DNA of 64,000 nt from assembly GCF_003265705.1 (NCBI RefSeq), contig NW_020312788.1:1135423-1199422 (forward strand), in the 5' to 3' direction. The position numbers were made by a program, and so were the translations under genes. The stretch is from Callorhinus ursinus. Lineage: Eukaryota > Chordata > Mammalia > Carnivora > Otariidae. The notes below the pieces were generated by a model. The model searched no databases and had not been told where the DNA came from. It worked only from the letters and a program-made list of their open reading frames with translations. Shown piece after piece: positions 37,011-50,194 of this stretch. Each line of letters begins with the position of its first letter. Position 1 is the stretch's first letter.

Positions 37011-37465
37011 TGGTATAGTAGGTTGAACTGTGGCCCCCAAAAGACTGTCCATTTGGGACCTGAGAATGTGACCTCATTTGAGATGAGGGCCTTTTGCAGA
37101 TGTAATTAAGACAAGGGTCTTGAGATGAGATCATTCTGGATTAGGATGGGTATTTATAAACCAATAACAAGTGTCTTTCTGGGACATGACAGAAAAGAAA
37201 ACAAGGAGAGACAGAGAAGAAAGCCACATGAAAATGGAGACAGAGATTGGGATCATGCTGCCACAAATCAAGGAATACCAGAAGTAACCAGAACTTGGAA
37301 GGGGCAAGGAAGGATTCTCCTCTAGAGCCTTGAGAAGGAGCATGGCTCTGCGAACATTTTGATTTTGGACCTCTGGTCTCTAGAACTGTAAGAGAATATG
37401 TTTGTGTTGTTTTAAGCCACCAAATTTGTGGTAATTTGTTGTGGCAGCCTTAGGAAAATAATGTA
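37011..37465 (+). mobile_element. MaLR LTR, MLT1-type
   Basis: Nearly complete: gaactgtggcccccaaaag, then aggaaggattctcctctaga, then gtgttgttttaagccaccaa near its end. Confidence 0.85.
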
Positions 37466-37852
37466 CAGTTTGGGTACAGTTTGGAACAACCTAAATTTGG
37501 TGATGAAAACAAGCCTAAACATGAACTGGTAATTATCATGAGTTCTCCTTTCTTCAGCATACTGCAGGGAACCTTCTCTTTAGGAAGGGAAAATCACCAG
37601 CTTCAGGGACTGGAATGTTCAGGCCATTGTGTCCCATCCACTCCCAGCCAAAGATATTTCGGCTAGGAATCTTAAAAACATTCTGCATTTTCCACAAGGA
37701 AGGAAGTGGAAGTACTCGATATGTGGTAAGAGAGTGGACAGAGTCAGCCTCTATCTGGCCCTGAATAAATGGGCAGGCAACACAGCTCTTAGTCCTTGTC
37801 CAATAAACACACTCACACTGGTCCCCACTGCCTTTGTGACTCCCATCTAAGG

Positions 37853-37867
37853 AGGTCAAAGAGGTCA
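37853..37867 (+). promoter_or_regulatory. Perfect DR3 nuclear-receptor motif
   Basis: AGGTCA-AAG-AGGTCA, two perfect half-sites three bases apart, the spacing used by VDR/RXR. Occupancy is unknown. Confidence 0.35.
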
Positions 37868-38332
37868 TTAGCCAAAGGTTCCAAGCTAAGGAAAGATACC
37901 TGGTTGCCAAGAGAGCAACATAATTGTATTTTTTTCCCTAACTCTATGGGTTGTTGCAATTACATATTATGAAACAGATCTCCTTTTAAATGAAAAAAAT
38001 ATCCAGGTCTTCTGCGAGATCCTTCTAAGCCTGAGAAAGTCATCAGAGAGATGTCAAATCCACTGATACCCAGAGAAATGGTTTTCATTCCTTGCCTCTC
38101 TTCTAACTGCTAGAGAAAAATAGCAGCAGACAGAGCAGCAACCGTCAGGGAGGCGTGACTTTTTTTGGAGCAAAGGCGGTAGACAAGATGACACATGCTG
38201 ACAGGTTCAGCAAATAGTGGATGCTGTCACAATCAGCAGATAACTTCTGTGCGTTTGCGATGTAGGAAAGACTGCAAGTCACGCAGTATTTCAAAGACAG
38301 GTCACGATTACTCCATGTGTCATCTTCTAACG

Positions 38333-38360
38333 TGAAGGTCAAAATCTAATGTGAAGGTCA
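38333..38360 (+). promoter_or_regulatory. Tandem TGAAGGTCA half-sites
   Basis: TGAAGGTCA occurs at 38333-38341 and 38352-38360, each matching the extended ERR-type half-site TNAAGGTCA. It lies in a 17-base imperfect tandem duplication. Function is inferred. Confidence 0.3.
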
Positions 38361-39592
38361 AAAGAAAGGGGAAGGTGCTCCAAAAGAGATAGAGGAAGAG
38401 CAAGGAGACCTGTGTGTGAGCAAATCAACCACCTCCAGGCAGGTCTCACTTCATATTTCCCAACAGTGTCCAGGGAAGCTATGTAATTATCTGCTTTGTT
38501 GACATCTGAGGCTCTCACCTCACATGTAACCAGCACTTCATTAATTCCTAAGTCCTTTGCAGCTTGTGAAAGTCACGTCTTCCCTGACTCAGGAAAGGGT
38601 TTCTTTTCTTCCCTTATTTTGGTAATTTACTCAATTTATTTCCAGTAAAGAAGTCTGTAAAGGGAAGAGGCCAAGTGAGGAAAGGCAAAGGAGGAAGCCA
38701 CATACGGTGTTCTGGAGCCCAGAATATTCTGAAATGGACCTCACTGCTTAACTGAAGGGAATTCCAGAACACCTAAAACACTCATAACCAAATCGGGGGG
38801 AGGGAATCAGAAGCCAAATGTCTTCAAAGGATTTTTGTCATTACTTGTCATTTTCTTTTCTCCATCAGGGAAGAAAATGCTGAGAGAATGAGAGAGAGAA
38901 AGAACCCCATGAAACACACAGGTACATAATCTGAGTGCCTATTTAAAATAGTAAATGCTTAATTTTTCCACTCTCCATCAAAGAGCTTTTCTGAGGAAAT
39001 GTACATTTTTAGCACTCAAAATTAAAATAGTACACACACATACGTGCTTGGTCAATCCACAGTACTTCATAAGAGAACTGCATGATTCTAATTGTCAGGG
39101 TAATTTTTAAGTAAATTACTTGATGAGTATAAAAAGCTATGCAGTATATGCAATTATGCTCCATTTTAATTTTTAAACCTCTCTCCTTCCTGCCCAGGAA
39201 TGTCAAGTTGGCTGTTAGGATTGGGACAACGGCAAGTGTTCAGCACATATAATCACACCAAGGATCTGCTGACTGATTATTGTTGACATTACCTAGTTCA
39301 ATCTGATTCATCGCTTGGGCAAGAACCAAGAGATGGTAAAAGGGCAGGAGGTTAGATCGGAGGAGAAAAAGTTTCAACCTATGTTAGGATAAGAATTTTC
39401 TAACAATTGTCCTGTTCCTGGGGTTCACCCTGTCTGGAAGCAGCCGGTGTGGGGCTTGGTTATTTGTGTTTCAGATCTGGAAGCTTCTCCCAAGATGGAA
39501 GAAGTGAGGTGCAGAGATTACTAGAGACCAGAGACTTGGCTGGGCACAAAAGCAAGCTCAGAGGAGTCACTGAAGATGAAGTCTCTTTAAAC

Positions 39593-39632
39593 ACATGCAC
39601 GCGTGCACGCGCGCACACACACACACACACAC
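39593..39632. repeat. Alternating purine-pyrimidine (CA)n/(CG) tract
   Basis: acatgcacgcgtgcacgcgc followed by a CA run; capable of Z-DNA. Confidence 0.9.
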
Positions 39633-40119
39633 CCCTTCTAAGCTGTCTCACATTTACACCCTATGAAATTTTTGAATGGGTGGTCTGTACACAAACATAT
39701 ACTTAAAAAACAGAAAGAAAAAAATATGCCCAAGTAGATGATTTCTTATCAAAAGTACATATATCTTGCTAATCAGAAGCCACACCTTAATTCTGATCTT
39801 TGGGCAATTATGTGGTCCCAGTAAATAAACGATGAAAAGTAAATGATTTGTAAAAAATCAAAGCACACACACAAATCATACCAGACACCATTTCTCATTT
39901 TCTGACATATTACTGAATACAATACTGTTTTTGGTCCTGCATTCTTACATCGTTTTGAATGATCACCAGACTATTATTAATTTTAAAAGTCAGTCACTTT
40001 GTCTGTTCTTCTAATTGCCTGGACTTGTTTTTGTACCTTGGAAAAAGCAAAAAGACCAACCCTGACTTGGGTGGGAATCATTTTTGGAATAATGGTGGGT
40101 GGTTGTTCACATCTGGATT

Positions 40120-40610
40120 AGGTATAAAACGATAACATTATGATGATGAACACCACAGAGCCTCATCTGCATATAAATAGAGCTAATCAGAAATGCAAAT
40201 TGCAATCAGGAGAAATTTTTAAAGGCTGTGTGATTGTGCAGATAAGGAAAGGTTAACACTTGCATTGTTAAAGTAGTTAAACGGCTGCAGCTCAGCTCCG
40301 GCTTGGAGCGGCCCAGTCTTCCTTTGAATGAGAAATGTCGAGGGTAAAAACCTCTTAATTTGCAACCTGGCCAGGACCGAGCTCCCTGATTGCTTCGTTT
40401 TCGGTAATTAGAGCCTTAAGCAGCCAAACAGCAGCCCGATTCCGATGAAAGACAAACAACCAAACCTCTTGTACAAACGCCTAATGAAGACATACAATAG
40501 AAAATATACTGGCATTTAAATGCCCTCCAAACAGACCTCTTTCAGCACAATGTCCCATTGAGATGGAAATCAGGGGACGGAGAGAAGGTCTTATAACTGA
40601 TTCACTTTTC
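40120..40610. promoter_or_regulatory. Candidate conserved noncoding element
   Basis: Repeat-free block 470-960 bases from the 41081-41226 exon. It carries a perfect octamer ATGCAAAT (40193-40200), a nearby GCATATAAAT, a homeodomain core GTAATTAG (40404-40411) and several CpGs in otherwise AT-rich intron. Its texture resembles vertebrate developmental enhancers; conservation has not been tested. Confidence 0.35.
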
Positions 40611-41079
40611 TGATATTTTTTCAGTGCTGCTCTGAGTGGATATGAAAACATAATATGCAGTTTTTCATCCCCAAATTTTCCTGAATACTCGAGAAAGATT
40701 CAAACAAACAAAATGACCAGATGTGATTATATAATTAAAAAGAAAACACCAGTATTTAGACAGATTACTTAATCCAAAATTGCATTTTTAGTCCTCTTGT
40801 GCAAAGCACAATAAACATGTATCTCAGAAAAATCAGAGTACTGAAAATATATGCAATGGTTACAACACGGTCCTATTTTTCCTTGGGACATGCTGTCTTT
40901 CGGGAACACCCATCCTCTTTCCTCCTCGACTTCCCCTATTTTCCCCCAAAACAAATACATTTTACAATCAGGCTTTCTCAGGTTTGGCCAGAAATTGTTT
41001 ACACGAACTATTTATTATCCCTCTTAACCAACCTCTTTCACAAAGAACTAATGAGCCAAGAGCGCCATCTTGTGTCCTA

Positions 41080-41226
<147 letters not shown>

Positions 41227-41346
41227 CTATCAGACAAAAGCAAAACACATCAACCCCACTGCCACCTCAGATGTCCTAAAAGACCCTTGGACCATCTTAG
41301 CCCCCTCTTAGTTCCCTTGGTTACAATGATAATTGAATTCCAGTGA

Positions 41347-41862
41347 TAGTAAGGTATGTGTTATCTAGACCTTATTTGTGTGACTGATTTATCATCTGGG
41401 TGTTCATTAACTTTTTAAATTATGTCCTTTCAGTACAATAAACATACACTGAACCCTCTAGGTACCAAGCACAGTGCAAGGGGAGACACAAGGGTGCATA
41501 CCTCACTGAGCTTGCTCTGACATCCCTTAAGGAAAGGCTTCATCTGCATCCTTCACCTCATTACCAGCTGCTGAATTCAACAGCAAGGAACAGTTGTTTG
41601 CAAAGATGTTTGTTTCCTGCACAAAATCCCCAGGAGTGTGGCCAATTAAGCAGAAAGATGTTTGAAGACTGGAACACTGATGTGGTTAACATAAAATAGG
41701 AACCACTCCCTTCCATCCCTTTTTTCTAAGAACATCTGCCCCCTCCGCCAACCCCAACAACTGGTTCGTATTTCAGTAGCAGCTGCTTCTTCTAGTACTG
41801 GCTTGACTGGGTACAAGGGCAGCAGAACCGGGTTTGGGGAACATGGAACCCTGTTCGGAAAT
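41347..41862. other. Unique intronic sequence, nothing recognised
   Basis: No repeat is recognised except a hint of old dispersed repeat near 41455-41525 (accaagcacagtgcaagg). Confidence 0.4.
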
Positions 41863-41881
41863 CTCTTTCCATCAACTTTTT

Positions 41882-42074
41882 TTTTTTTTAAAGATTTTAT
41901 TTATTTATTTGAGAGAGAGAGAGAGAGAGAAACAGCATGAGAGGGGAGAGGGTCAGAGGGAGAAGCAGGCTCCCCACTGAGCCGGGAGCCTGATGCGGGA
42001 CTCGATCCCAGGACTCCGGGATCATGACCCGAGCCGAAGGCAGTCGCTCAACCAACTGAGCCACCCAGGCGCCC
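41882..42074 (-). mobile_element. CAN-SINE
   Basis: T-rich tail first, ending gagccacccaggcgccc. The perfect 19-base target duplication ctctttccatcaacttttt lies at 41863-41881 and 42075-42093, so the insertion is young. It is sense to MYO3B. Confidence 0.96.
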
Positions 42075-42349
42075 CTCTTTCCATCAACTTTTTGAGTCAG
42101 ACAGGAAAAGACCTTCCACTCAGACTTGTGGCTATCACAGTGGGGTTGGAAGAAGGTTGGGGAAGACCAGAGAATGTGGAAGAACCAGGTGTCCCTATTT
42201 GACCTGAAATCGGCCTCCTCGACCAAGGATGACCCATGGCTACAGGCAGGTAGGAAACTTTGCACTGCTCCAAACAGCTATGAGGTAGACAAGCGACATC
42301 CCTGCAGAGCACTGGGGGGGGGCCAGTGACAGGCCTGCCTGCCCTGATA

Positions 42350-42790
42350 CGCCACCAGAAGGTATTTGGCTTTGATTCTGAGTAAGATGGGTCAACTGGC
42401 CATGAAGAGCAGAGTGACAGATTTGGCTTACCTGTTAGCAGGATCACTCTGGCTGGTGTGCTGAGGATACATTAAAATGGGACATGAGTAGAAGCAGCAA
42501 AACCAGTTTAAAATGCTACTACAAGAATCCAAACTGCAGTGAGAAATAATCAGACTGATTATGTAATTTTGAAGGCAGAGCCAACTAGATTTGCTGACTA
42601 GAGCTTATGAGAAAGAGGAGTTGAAGACGAGTCCACAGTTTTTGACTGAGCAATTCCAGAATGGAACTGGTATTTGATGAGATGGGGAAAACAGGAGGAG
42701 AAACAGCTTTGGGCTGAAAGGCAGGAGCTCCATTTAGGTAGGACATGTTAAGTCTGAGATGCTGGTGAGAATTCCAGATGGAGTTCATTT
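42350..42790 (+). repeat. Ancient mammalian-wide repeat
   Basis: It contains aggatcactctggctggtgt, then gattttgaaggcagagcca-like text and catgttaagtctgagatgct. Same old family as near 16.5 and 59.1 kb. Family name uncertain. Confidence 0.6.
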
Positions 42791-42895
42791 TAGCCAGGTG
42801 AGTCTTGTACCTGACTAATGACCTGGAGAATAAATGTGTGTTGTTTTAAGCCTCACATGTGCAATACTATAATTTGCAGTGACAGAAAACTATTA
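42791..42895 (+). mobile_element. MaLR LTR 3' remnant
   Basis: gagaataaatgtgtgttgtt followed by ttaagcctcac and gaaaactattata resembles an LTR 3' end. Confidence 0.5.
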
Positions 42896-43904
42896 TATCT
42901 CCTCTTGGCCAGATCTACTTAATTGGACTTGCAATGACAAATATGCCTACCATCTTGCCTGAGACCTGGTGCTTTTGCTCTTATAATTGCCCTCTACCCT
43001 TATCTTCTGGTTTCCGAACTGAAGTATATCTTTTCATATTCCTACACCCCTGGCCTGATCCTAGCCCTCTTCTCTGAATAGACTAACCTGCCATAGAATA
43101 TCCTGCCATTTTACACGTGATTTTCAAACGTGCATTCATACTAAAGTTCAAATAATTCCAACTTCAGAAGCAGAAGCCATTTCACAGCCCCCCCAAGACC
43201 TCCCTTTCATACCCCAATCAGGTGAGAAACACTGCTATTTTTAAAGATCTCCAGAGAAGGCTATTCAGCACCTTCCCTTTCAGAAATGACATTTCTAAAC
43301 ATGTGGAACAAACATAATTTTAGACCTATCAATCAGCAAATAGTTCACCATTCTTACATGTTCCTATGAGGGAAAGAAAAATAAGACCGTCCTTCTCCAA
43401 CAAAAGCTATGGCCAATTAAAATTTGAAGTGAACCTATAATAAGTAAATGACAAACCATGTCCACTCTAAATGTCCTAAGACAATGTGTACTAGCATGTC
43501 CAATAAAGGATATGGGCTCCAAATGCTTGGGATATTAGAGGGAGACCATGCCAGGGGAAGCAAGACAACAAAAAGTCTCTAGTGCCCAAAGTCCACACCT
43601 TCTGGGAAGAAATTCAAATCAACTTCTAGCCATCTTGGATGGGACACAGAAGGCAATTCCAAGAACCCATCCAAACGTGGGAATGGAGATATCCTAATGT
43701 TTCGCAAGTGCAGTCATGAAATATTCAAAACATTTATCTGGTTTCAACTTCTCTTTACAGACTTTATCTTCAGTTCTGTCTGACTAATAGAAAATTATCT
43801 TTTGGCCAAATTCTCCTCCCAAAACTTAGTTTGTAATTCGACAAAGAACTTCTTTAAGATCAGCTTTCCAAAAAAGTTTACAGAAAATTTTGCTACTAAA
43901 ATAA
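42896..43904. other. Unique intronic sequence, nothing recognised
   Basis: No repeat or exon is recognised. Confidence 0.45.
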
Positions 43905-44125
43905 TTCACAAATAATTACTGAGTACCCATGAGTCAGGCATGGTACCAGGTCCTAGGGAGAGAAAGCTAAATTCACTCTGAATTTAATCTTCATAATCTT
44001 CTATGAGGTAGGTGCTATCATCACTTTGCATAGGGGTGGGAACTAAAGCATAGCGCAGTTAAATGGGCTTACCCATGGCCCACAGCTAGTCATTGTAAGG
44101 GTCAGAATTTGAACCCAGGCAGAGA
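43905..44125 (-). repeat. MIR
   Basis: Antisense MIR: caggcatggtaccaggtcct, then ctatgaggtaggtgctatca, ending agaatttgaacccaggc. Confidence 0.85.
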
Positions 44126-44443
44126 AGAGACAAGTAAACAAATCATTATAATATGGCAAGTGTTCTACACAATAAAGGTTATGCTCAAAGAATGGCTGAA
44201 TTATCAGCTTCTGCCCTCATATTTTGAATAAATTTAGCCAGGTTTCTTGAGATTTTTGTCATTTAAACTCCCATCCCCTCAGAAGGAGTCTCTTTCAGGA
44301 CCGATCTTTCACAGAAGTAAAAGACCCTTTATGTGGGCTATATGTGTGATGGGATTCATGGATGCACCCTAAGAGGATGCATCACAACTGAGGTCAACAC
44401 ATCCTGGATTCTTTATCTATCCAACACCAAAATCTACAACTAT

Positions 44444-45420
44444 GTCTTTTTTTTTTTTATTAACATAATGTATTATTTGTTTCAGGGGTACAGGTCTGTG
44501 ATTCATCAGTCTTACACAATTAACAGTACTCACCATAGCACATACCCTCCCCAGTGTCCATCACCCAGCCACCCCATCCCTCCCACCCTCTACCACTCCA
44601 GCAACCCTCAGTTTGTTTCCTGAGATTAAGAGTCTCTTAATGGTTTCTCTCCCTCTCTGGTTTCGTCTTGTTTCATTTTTCCTTCCCTTCCCCTATGATC
44701 CTCTGTCTTGATTCTCAAATTCCTCATGTCACTGAGATCATATGATACTTGTCTTTCTCTGATTGACTTATTTCACTTAGTATAATACCCTCCAGTTCCA
44801 TCCACGTTGTTGCAAATGGCAAGGTTTCAATTTTTTGATGGCTGCATAATATTCCATTGAATATATATATCACATCTTCTTTATCCACTCATCTGTTGAT
44901 GGACATCATGGCTCTTTCCATAGTTTGGCTATTGTGGATATTGCTGCTATAAACATTGGGGTGCAGGTGCCCCTTCAGATCACTACATTTGTATCTTTGG
45001 GGTAAATACTCAGTAGTGCAATTGCTGGGTCATAGGGTAGCTCTATTTTCAACTTTTTGAGGAACCTCCATACTGTTTTCCAGAGTGGCTGCACCAGCTT
45101 GCATTCCCACCAACAGTATAAGAGGGTACCCCTTTCTCCACATCCTTGCCAACATCTGTCATTTCCTGACTTGTTAATTTTAGCCATTCTGACTGGTGTG
45201 AGGTGGTATCTCATTGTGGTTTTGATTTGTATTTCCCTGATGCTGAGTGATATTGAACACTTTTTCATGTGTCTATTGGCCACTTGGATGTCTTCTTTGC
45301 AGAAATGTCTGTTCATGTCTTCTGCCCATTTCTTGATTGGATTATTTGTTCTTTGGGTGTTGAATTTGTAAGTTCTTTACAGATTTTGGATACTAGCCCT
45401 TTATCTGATATGTCATTTGC
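44444..45420 (-). mobile_element. Carnivore L1 3' end, 5'-truncated
   Basis: It starts with a T tail and runs back through the 3'UTR into ORF2. The minus frame at 44975-45316 keeps 113 codons of the ORF2 C-terminal region ([30 protein letters not shown]). The target duplication atctacaactat lies at 44432-44443 and 45421-45432. No complete ORF. Confidence 0.93.
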
Positions 45421-45432
45421 ATCTACAACTAT

Positions 45433-47019
45433 TTCTTAAGGAGAAGTAATCCCATTCTCCTTAGCACAGTATTCTCCTTATTTCAAGGTAAAATAAAGCT
45501 GAGTTAAGAATGCTTAGATGGTCTATTGGTCTTTGGTTCCCTTGCCCCTAGGAGAAGGCAACCTTTCAAACAGCTCTCTGAATCAGAATGTTCTGGTACT
45601 CTCCTAAGAAAAGGAGACTGGCAATGGCAAATAAGTACACTGTGCTGAGACCAAGTTTCCCAGGTTCTGTAAGTCATGTTAACGGGGTAGAGAGAGACAG
45701 GGTGAGATGGCATGGACTTAGGCCCAGGACCCCAAACACCTCATTGTCTCATACCTCTCCACCTCACCTCACTACCACCACACCAAGGAGGAGACATGCC
45801 CAAGGCAAGTGTATACACTCTTGACCTCAACCCTTTGCTTCAATCACAGGAGTATAAATGAGGCCGGTGGCAGTGGAATAGGGAGGATAGAAGAGGCATA
45901 AGAGAGAGCTCAAGAGAAGACCTGCAGGACTTAATATGGAGATGGATTTAATATGGGAGGTTAGGGAAAGGGACACACCCAGGAAGACTGACATTTTGAT
46001 CCTGGGTGATCAGGAGAACGATGGTGCCGTCAGGGATGTCAGGAGGAGAAGTCAGTTTGGCAGGCAGTATGACAAGTTCAAACTGTGTCTGAATTCTACC
46101 CCTCACCAGACGTAGAAAAATCGCTTGTACTATTGGGAGCTCACTTTTTTTTCCACATGTAAATGCAATAAGAAAAGCAAAATTCTGTTAAGATCAGAAA
46201 CAGAATATATATTAAAGGGTAACGATAAAATACATGTTTTCAGTGACAACGTACATTAAGTTTTATATTACAGTAAATATATCTTACATTTCAGAACGCT
46301 ATAGATTTAAATCTTCCTATTGTTAGTTGCCAACAAAATGTGTAGTTTTAATACACAGTTAAAAATACCAGAAGCAGATACCAGGTTGTTTATCATGAAC
46401 TCTAACAAATTTGTGTATCTATCTTAATCAAGTATTGTGAATTGAAAACCTGCTAATAAATGTCAATTTTATAAAGTATGGATTCTCCAAAGTTGATTTT
46501 AAAGTCCCAGAGCATGTTGGAGGTTGATATGAAGAGGATGTGCCTTCTGGAATATTCCATGAGACATGTGTATGGACTGTTACAAATGTTTAGTATACCT
46601 GGCAAAGACTAAGAGCATAGCGTTAAATGAGTCAAAACAGAGACAGGGTCCTAGTGCAGTAATTGGTAGTGGCCTAATGGCTCCAAGATTAAAATATTCT
46701 CTCTCTGAGTCTCGATGAGTTTCAGAAGTATATAAAGCCCTACATACTTCTGCATAGCCTCCTTTAACAATCCTCAAGTCTCTGGCATACCAGTGAGTGT
46801 TTATACTGTTTCTGAGTTTTAATAAATAGTTTTATCCACTTGGCGTTAATCTACTATTAACCTCATCATTTTTTTTTTTTTTTATGTTTTAAAGGGGCCA
46901 GGGCCCTGATGATCTCGCCAAAGTTACTCCTGAAGTAAACATAAGTAACCCAGGGTAAGGATTATGTCCTATCTTTCTTCCCTCCCTGTCCACATCAATT
47001 TGTGGCACACTTCAGAGAA
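45433..47019. other. Unique intronic sequence, nothing recognised
   Basis: AT-rich between 46100 and 46900. No repeat or exon that I recognise. Confidence 0.45.
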
Positions 47020-47225
47020 GCTGTGTTGAAAAATCTTCAGACTGGAATCAGAAAGTCTGAACTCCATTATTTTCCAGCTGAGTGCCTTTGAGCAAGTCCC
47101 TTGAAAACTCTGAGCTGAGGCTTCTTTAGGTACATCTATAAAATGGAAGGGTGGGAATGAATGATCTCTGCTATCCCTTCCAGCTCTTATACTCTTATGG
47201 CTTTATACTTTCCAAATAAGTGACT
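47020..47225 (+). repeat. MIR-type repeat
   Basis: agactggaatcagaaagtct, then gagcaagtcccttgaaaact and tctataaaatggaagggt fit a sense MIR. Confidence 0.7.
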
Positions 47226-47373
47226 TTGGGGTTGATCTCAGAGAGGATAACCTCTCCATGCAAATTAGCTAGAGCAAACAGATTATTCTGGGGTGTAAAC
47301 CGGAAGGCTGGAACCTTAGAGATTTTATTGCCAATATTTTGTAAAAGGTCTTAAGGTCTATGAAAAGATGCTG

Positions 47374-47387
47374 GTTGCTGTGGTAAT
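47374..47387 (+). promoter_or_regulatory. RFX X-box-like motif (weak)
   Basis: GTTGCTGTGGTAAT resembles GTTGYYATGGYAAC with two mismatches. Confidence 0.2.
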
Positions 47388-48004
47388 GCCTCTGTTAGGG
47401 AAGATGAGCTTCAACGACAGAGCACTTGTTTGGATGCTGGTTAATGGAGCACATCCAGGTTCCTACCCTGAAATGCAAGCTTATGGCTTTTCTGGTACAC
47501 TTAGATTACACCGCTGCTTATTTTAGGAAGAGGAAACGCACTAATGCTTGGATTACTAGCAATATCTATGTGTTAGCAGCCACAGTGCCCAATGGCGATA
47601 GCTATTTTACCCGGAGGTGGGCCTGAGCCTCCCAAATGTCGGTCGTTACCACCTTGGCTGCCAGAAACTTTTCTTTCTGGAAGGGCATAAGAATAAGAAA
47701 TAAGTGTTCACTAACCGTTTAGCTTTACTGGTCTTTGGAGCAAAGGCTAGCGGTCAACCCTCTTTGTTAGGGCAGTTCTCCTCAGCCTTCAGGCTAATGA
47801 ATTCCAAAGTTCCAGACTCTCTAAATCTGCCTTGTCATTCCTTCCGGCCCCACAGAGGGAACATCTCCTGTCCTCTCCTGAAGGAGTTCAGGGGGTAAAA
47901 CTGCACCCACAACTTGATAACACAACTTTGACACATATCATCTCCTGGTCCACCGTTGGGCATGGTCGGCTGATTTCTGTTGCAGATGGGTGACCCTTTC
48001 CTCA

Positions 48005-48018
48005 GTTACCAGGGAAAC
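48005..48018 (+). promoter_or_regulatory. RFX X-box-like motif
   Basis: GTTACCAGGGAAAC fits the palindromic X-box outline with one spacer difference. It lies in unique intron. Confidence 0.3.
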
Positions 48019-50194
48019 GGCAGAGAAAAAACCACTTAGTAGCTCTTGGATTGTAGAAAAAGTCTGTACCTCTGGCTGGTGAAAGAAAATCCCAGAGCCA
48101 GGCATTTTCATTTTGGTTTTGCCATTCCCTTACTGGATTATTTTAGCAAATGACCTAATCTCCCTGCACCTCTTCTTCCCATGCAAACCAAGCAACCCTT
48201 TTCTCTGGACCTTGTCTGATTCACTGATTATGAAAATGCTGGTTACCCAGCTTTTTCTGTGGTATCAAAAGTTAATTGTAGATATAATTGCATCACTGAT
48301 ATATGGGTAATATCTATTTTATTTACTTCTTTAACCCTTTTTGCATTTTCTGAAGTGTCCAGAGGGACCGTGAATTATTTCTATAACAGAAGCAAATGTC
48401 TGTTTTTTGTCTTGAAAATGTAAATAAGTATTGAAAAGTTTGCCTTAATTTTCAAGGACGTCTTTCGTTCCTCCAGAGTATTTATTTGCTCTTGGGATTT
48501 TTCATCAACCAGTTGTCAGGTTAAAGGTAGTGTCAGTCATGAAATGAGGTACCCGTGAGATTAATACAAGAAGAATTAAAGAAATTCCCTTCCCAACAAT
48601 ATCCCTTTCTATTGTAAGCACAAGGTTACAGGGAGTACTTTCACTTTCTTAGGCCATCACCATCCCATGAAATGCCCCATGCTTATAGTTTCATTTCAGC
48701 CTTGACTAAGAGTAGGGCTTGCTGATAAAGCTCTGAAGATAGAGGTAAGATCCACTTTCTATCTCTTGCAAAAAGACTTGGGCTATAGGAACCTGAGGGA
48801 ACAAAACAGTCTCTCCTCATCTCAAGGTCTTCACTATCTAAAAAGAACACCTCTATTAGATTAGATGTAAAGGGGATAAAAGACAGTAACATATGAGCTC
48901 CTGCATTCAGAAAACCTAGATTTCTCTGGCAAGATATTTAATTTAAACCATTTATCAAATTATATATCCAAGTGCTGCTGGGCTGAAATCTCTTTCAATA
49001 ATGTGATTTTAACCAATACTTTCAAGCAAGTAGTATTATAGGAGCACCATCTAATATAAGGAAAAATATTTTTTACTCATAAAAAATAGCTTATCAAACT
49101 TAAAAAATAATAGATGTTATTCAGACTATCTCATTTTCCCACTAATAGTTTAAAATGTCACTAAATATGCAGTTAGGTTTGCCTTATATGTTCTGATTTC
49201 TCACCTTACTATAATTGATCGTGTGATCCAAAATTATAATCAAAGCTCGAGATTAAAATTTCACTCAAGTACACAGGCAAAATGTTATTTCAAGAGCTAA
49301 ATTCAGCTTTAAAATCGGCAGGGCAAATAGACCTAAAGCTATTAATCCTTGCCTGACCTTGAGCCCAAAAATGCAGTCAACACACTGGCAAATAAGATGG
49401 GCTGAGAGGTAGGCAGGCAAATAGGATTTCTAATTTTGCTTATGTAATTTATGCAGCATAATTGGTATATGTTATTGATCTTACAGATTTCTAAAACAGA
49501 ACTTCTCTGGAACTGGAAGTTTCAGTTATAAATATTCCAGTGGCAAATATTATTCATCAGTTTCACATACAAGCATCTTAAAGTGTTACAAGCTGAGATA
49601 CTGAATAAACATATGAAGGCTCTTCCCTTGCATGAAATATAACTTCAAGGAAGGATATATTTGAGATTTGCTTGAATATTTTTGCAAAGGGGAGGTGGAC
49701 TAGAAGAACTGAAATTGATAGGGTTGGGTTTTTGGGGGGGGGCTTCTTTCAGAAAACTCAAGGCTAGATTTGCGCTTACATTTTGTATACTGAGAAATTG
49801 CCAAAAATGATTTATATTATCTTTATGAAATTCAGGAAGTTCTCTAATTAAAATATAATGTTCTATAAGGCTTTTCTCAGGATTGCTAACATTCAACTTA
49901 TACCTTTAGAGAAATAAAACAAGGTTCAAATTAATGCCTACACAATACCAACTTCCCACCATGGTAGTGGAGGTTAGAGGTGGACTAGTCTTGGGTTTGA
50001 GGCCAGCACACAACACTGATTTTTGCACTTAAATTCCCCAAAGCCCCAGGAATGTGTCATTTATTCTTATTTATGTGATAAGCCCTGTACTCAAACTCAG
50101 GACCAATATTCACAGAACTCTTTTGTGAAAGGTAAATTAGTGTGCCCACATTTTTCTATGTGTCCTCAGTACTCAAAAGGTTCTGAATCCATGT

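Larger units (their letters stand above)
37466..40119. other. Unique intronic sequence
   Basis: No exon was recognised. A cluster of nuclear-receptor half-sites (37853-38360) and a CA/CG repeat (39593-39632) are listed separately. The rest holds nothing I can name. Confidence 0.5.
47231..50194. other. Unique intronic sequence
   Basis: No exon or named repeat is recognised apart from the two X-box-like motifs listed. AT-rich at 48900-49600. Confidence 0.45.

Noticed and set aside
44975..45316. 113-codon minus-strand frame
   Set aside because: Leftover L1 ORF2 C-terminal region in a 5'-truncated copy, not a host gene.
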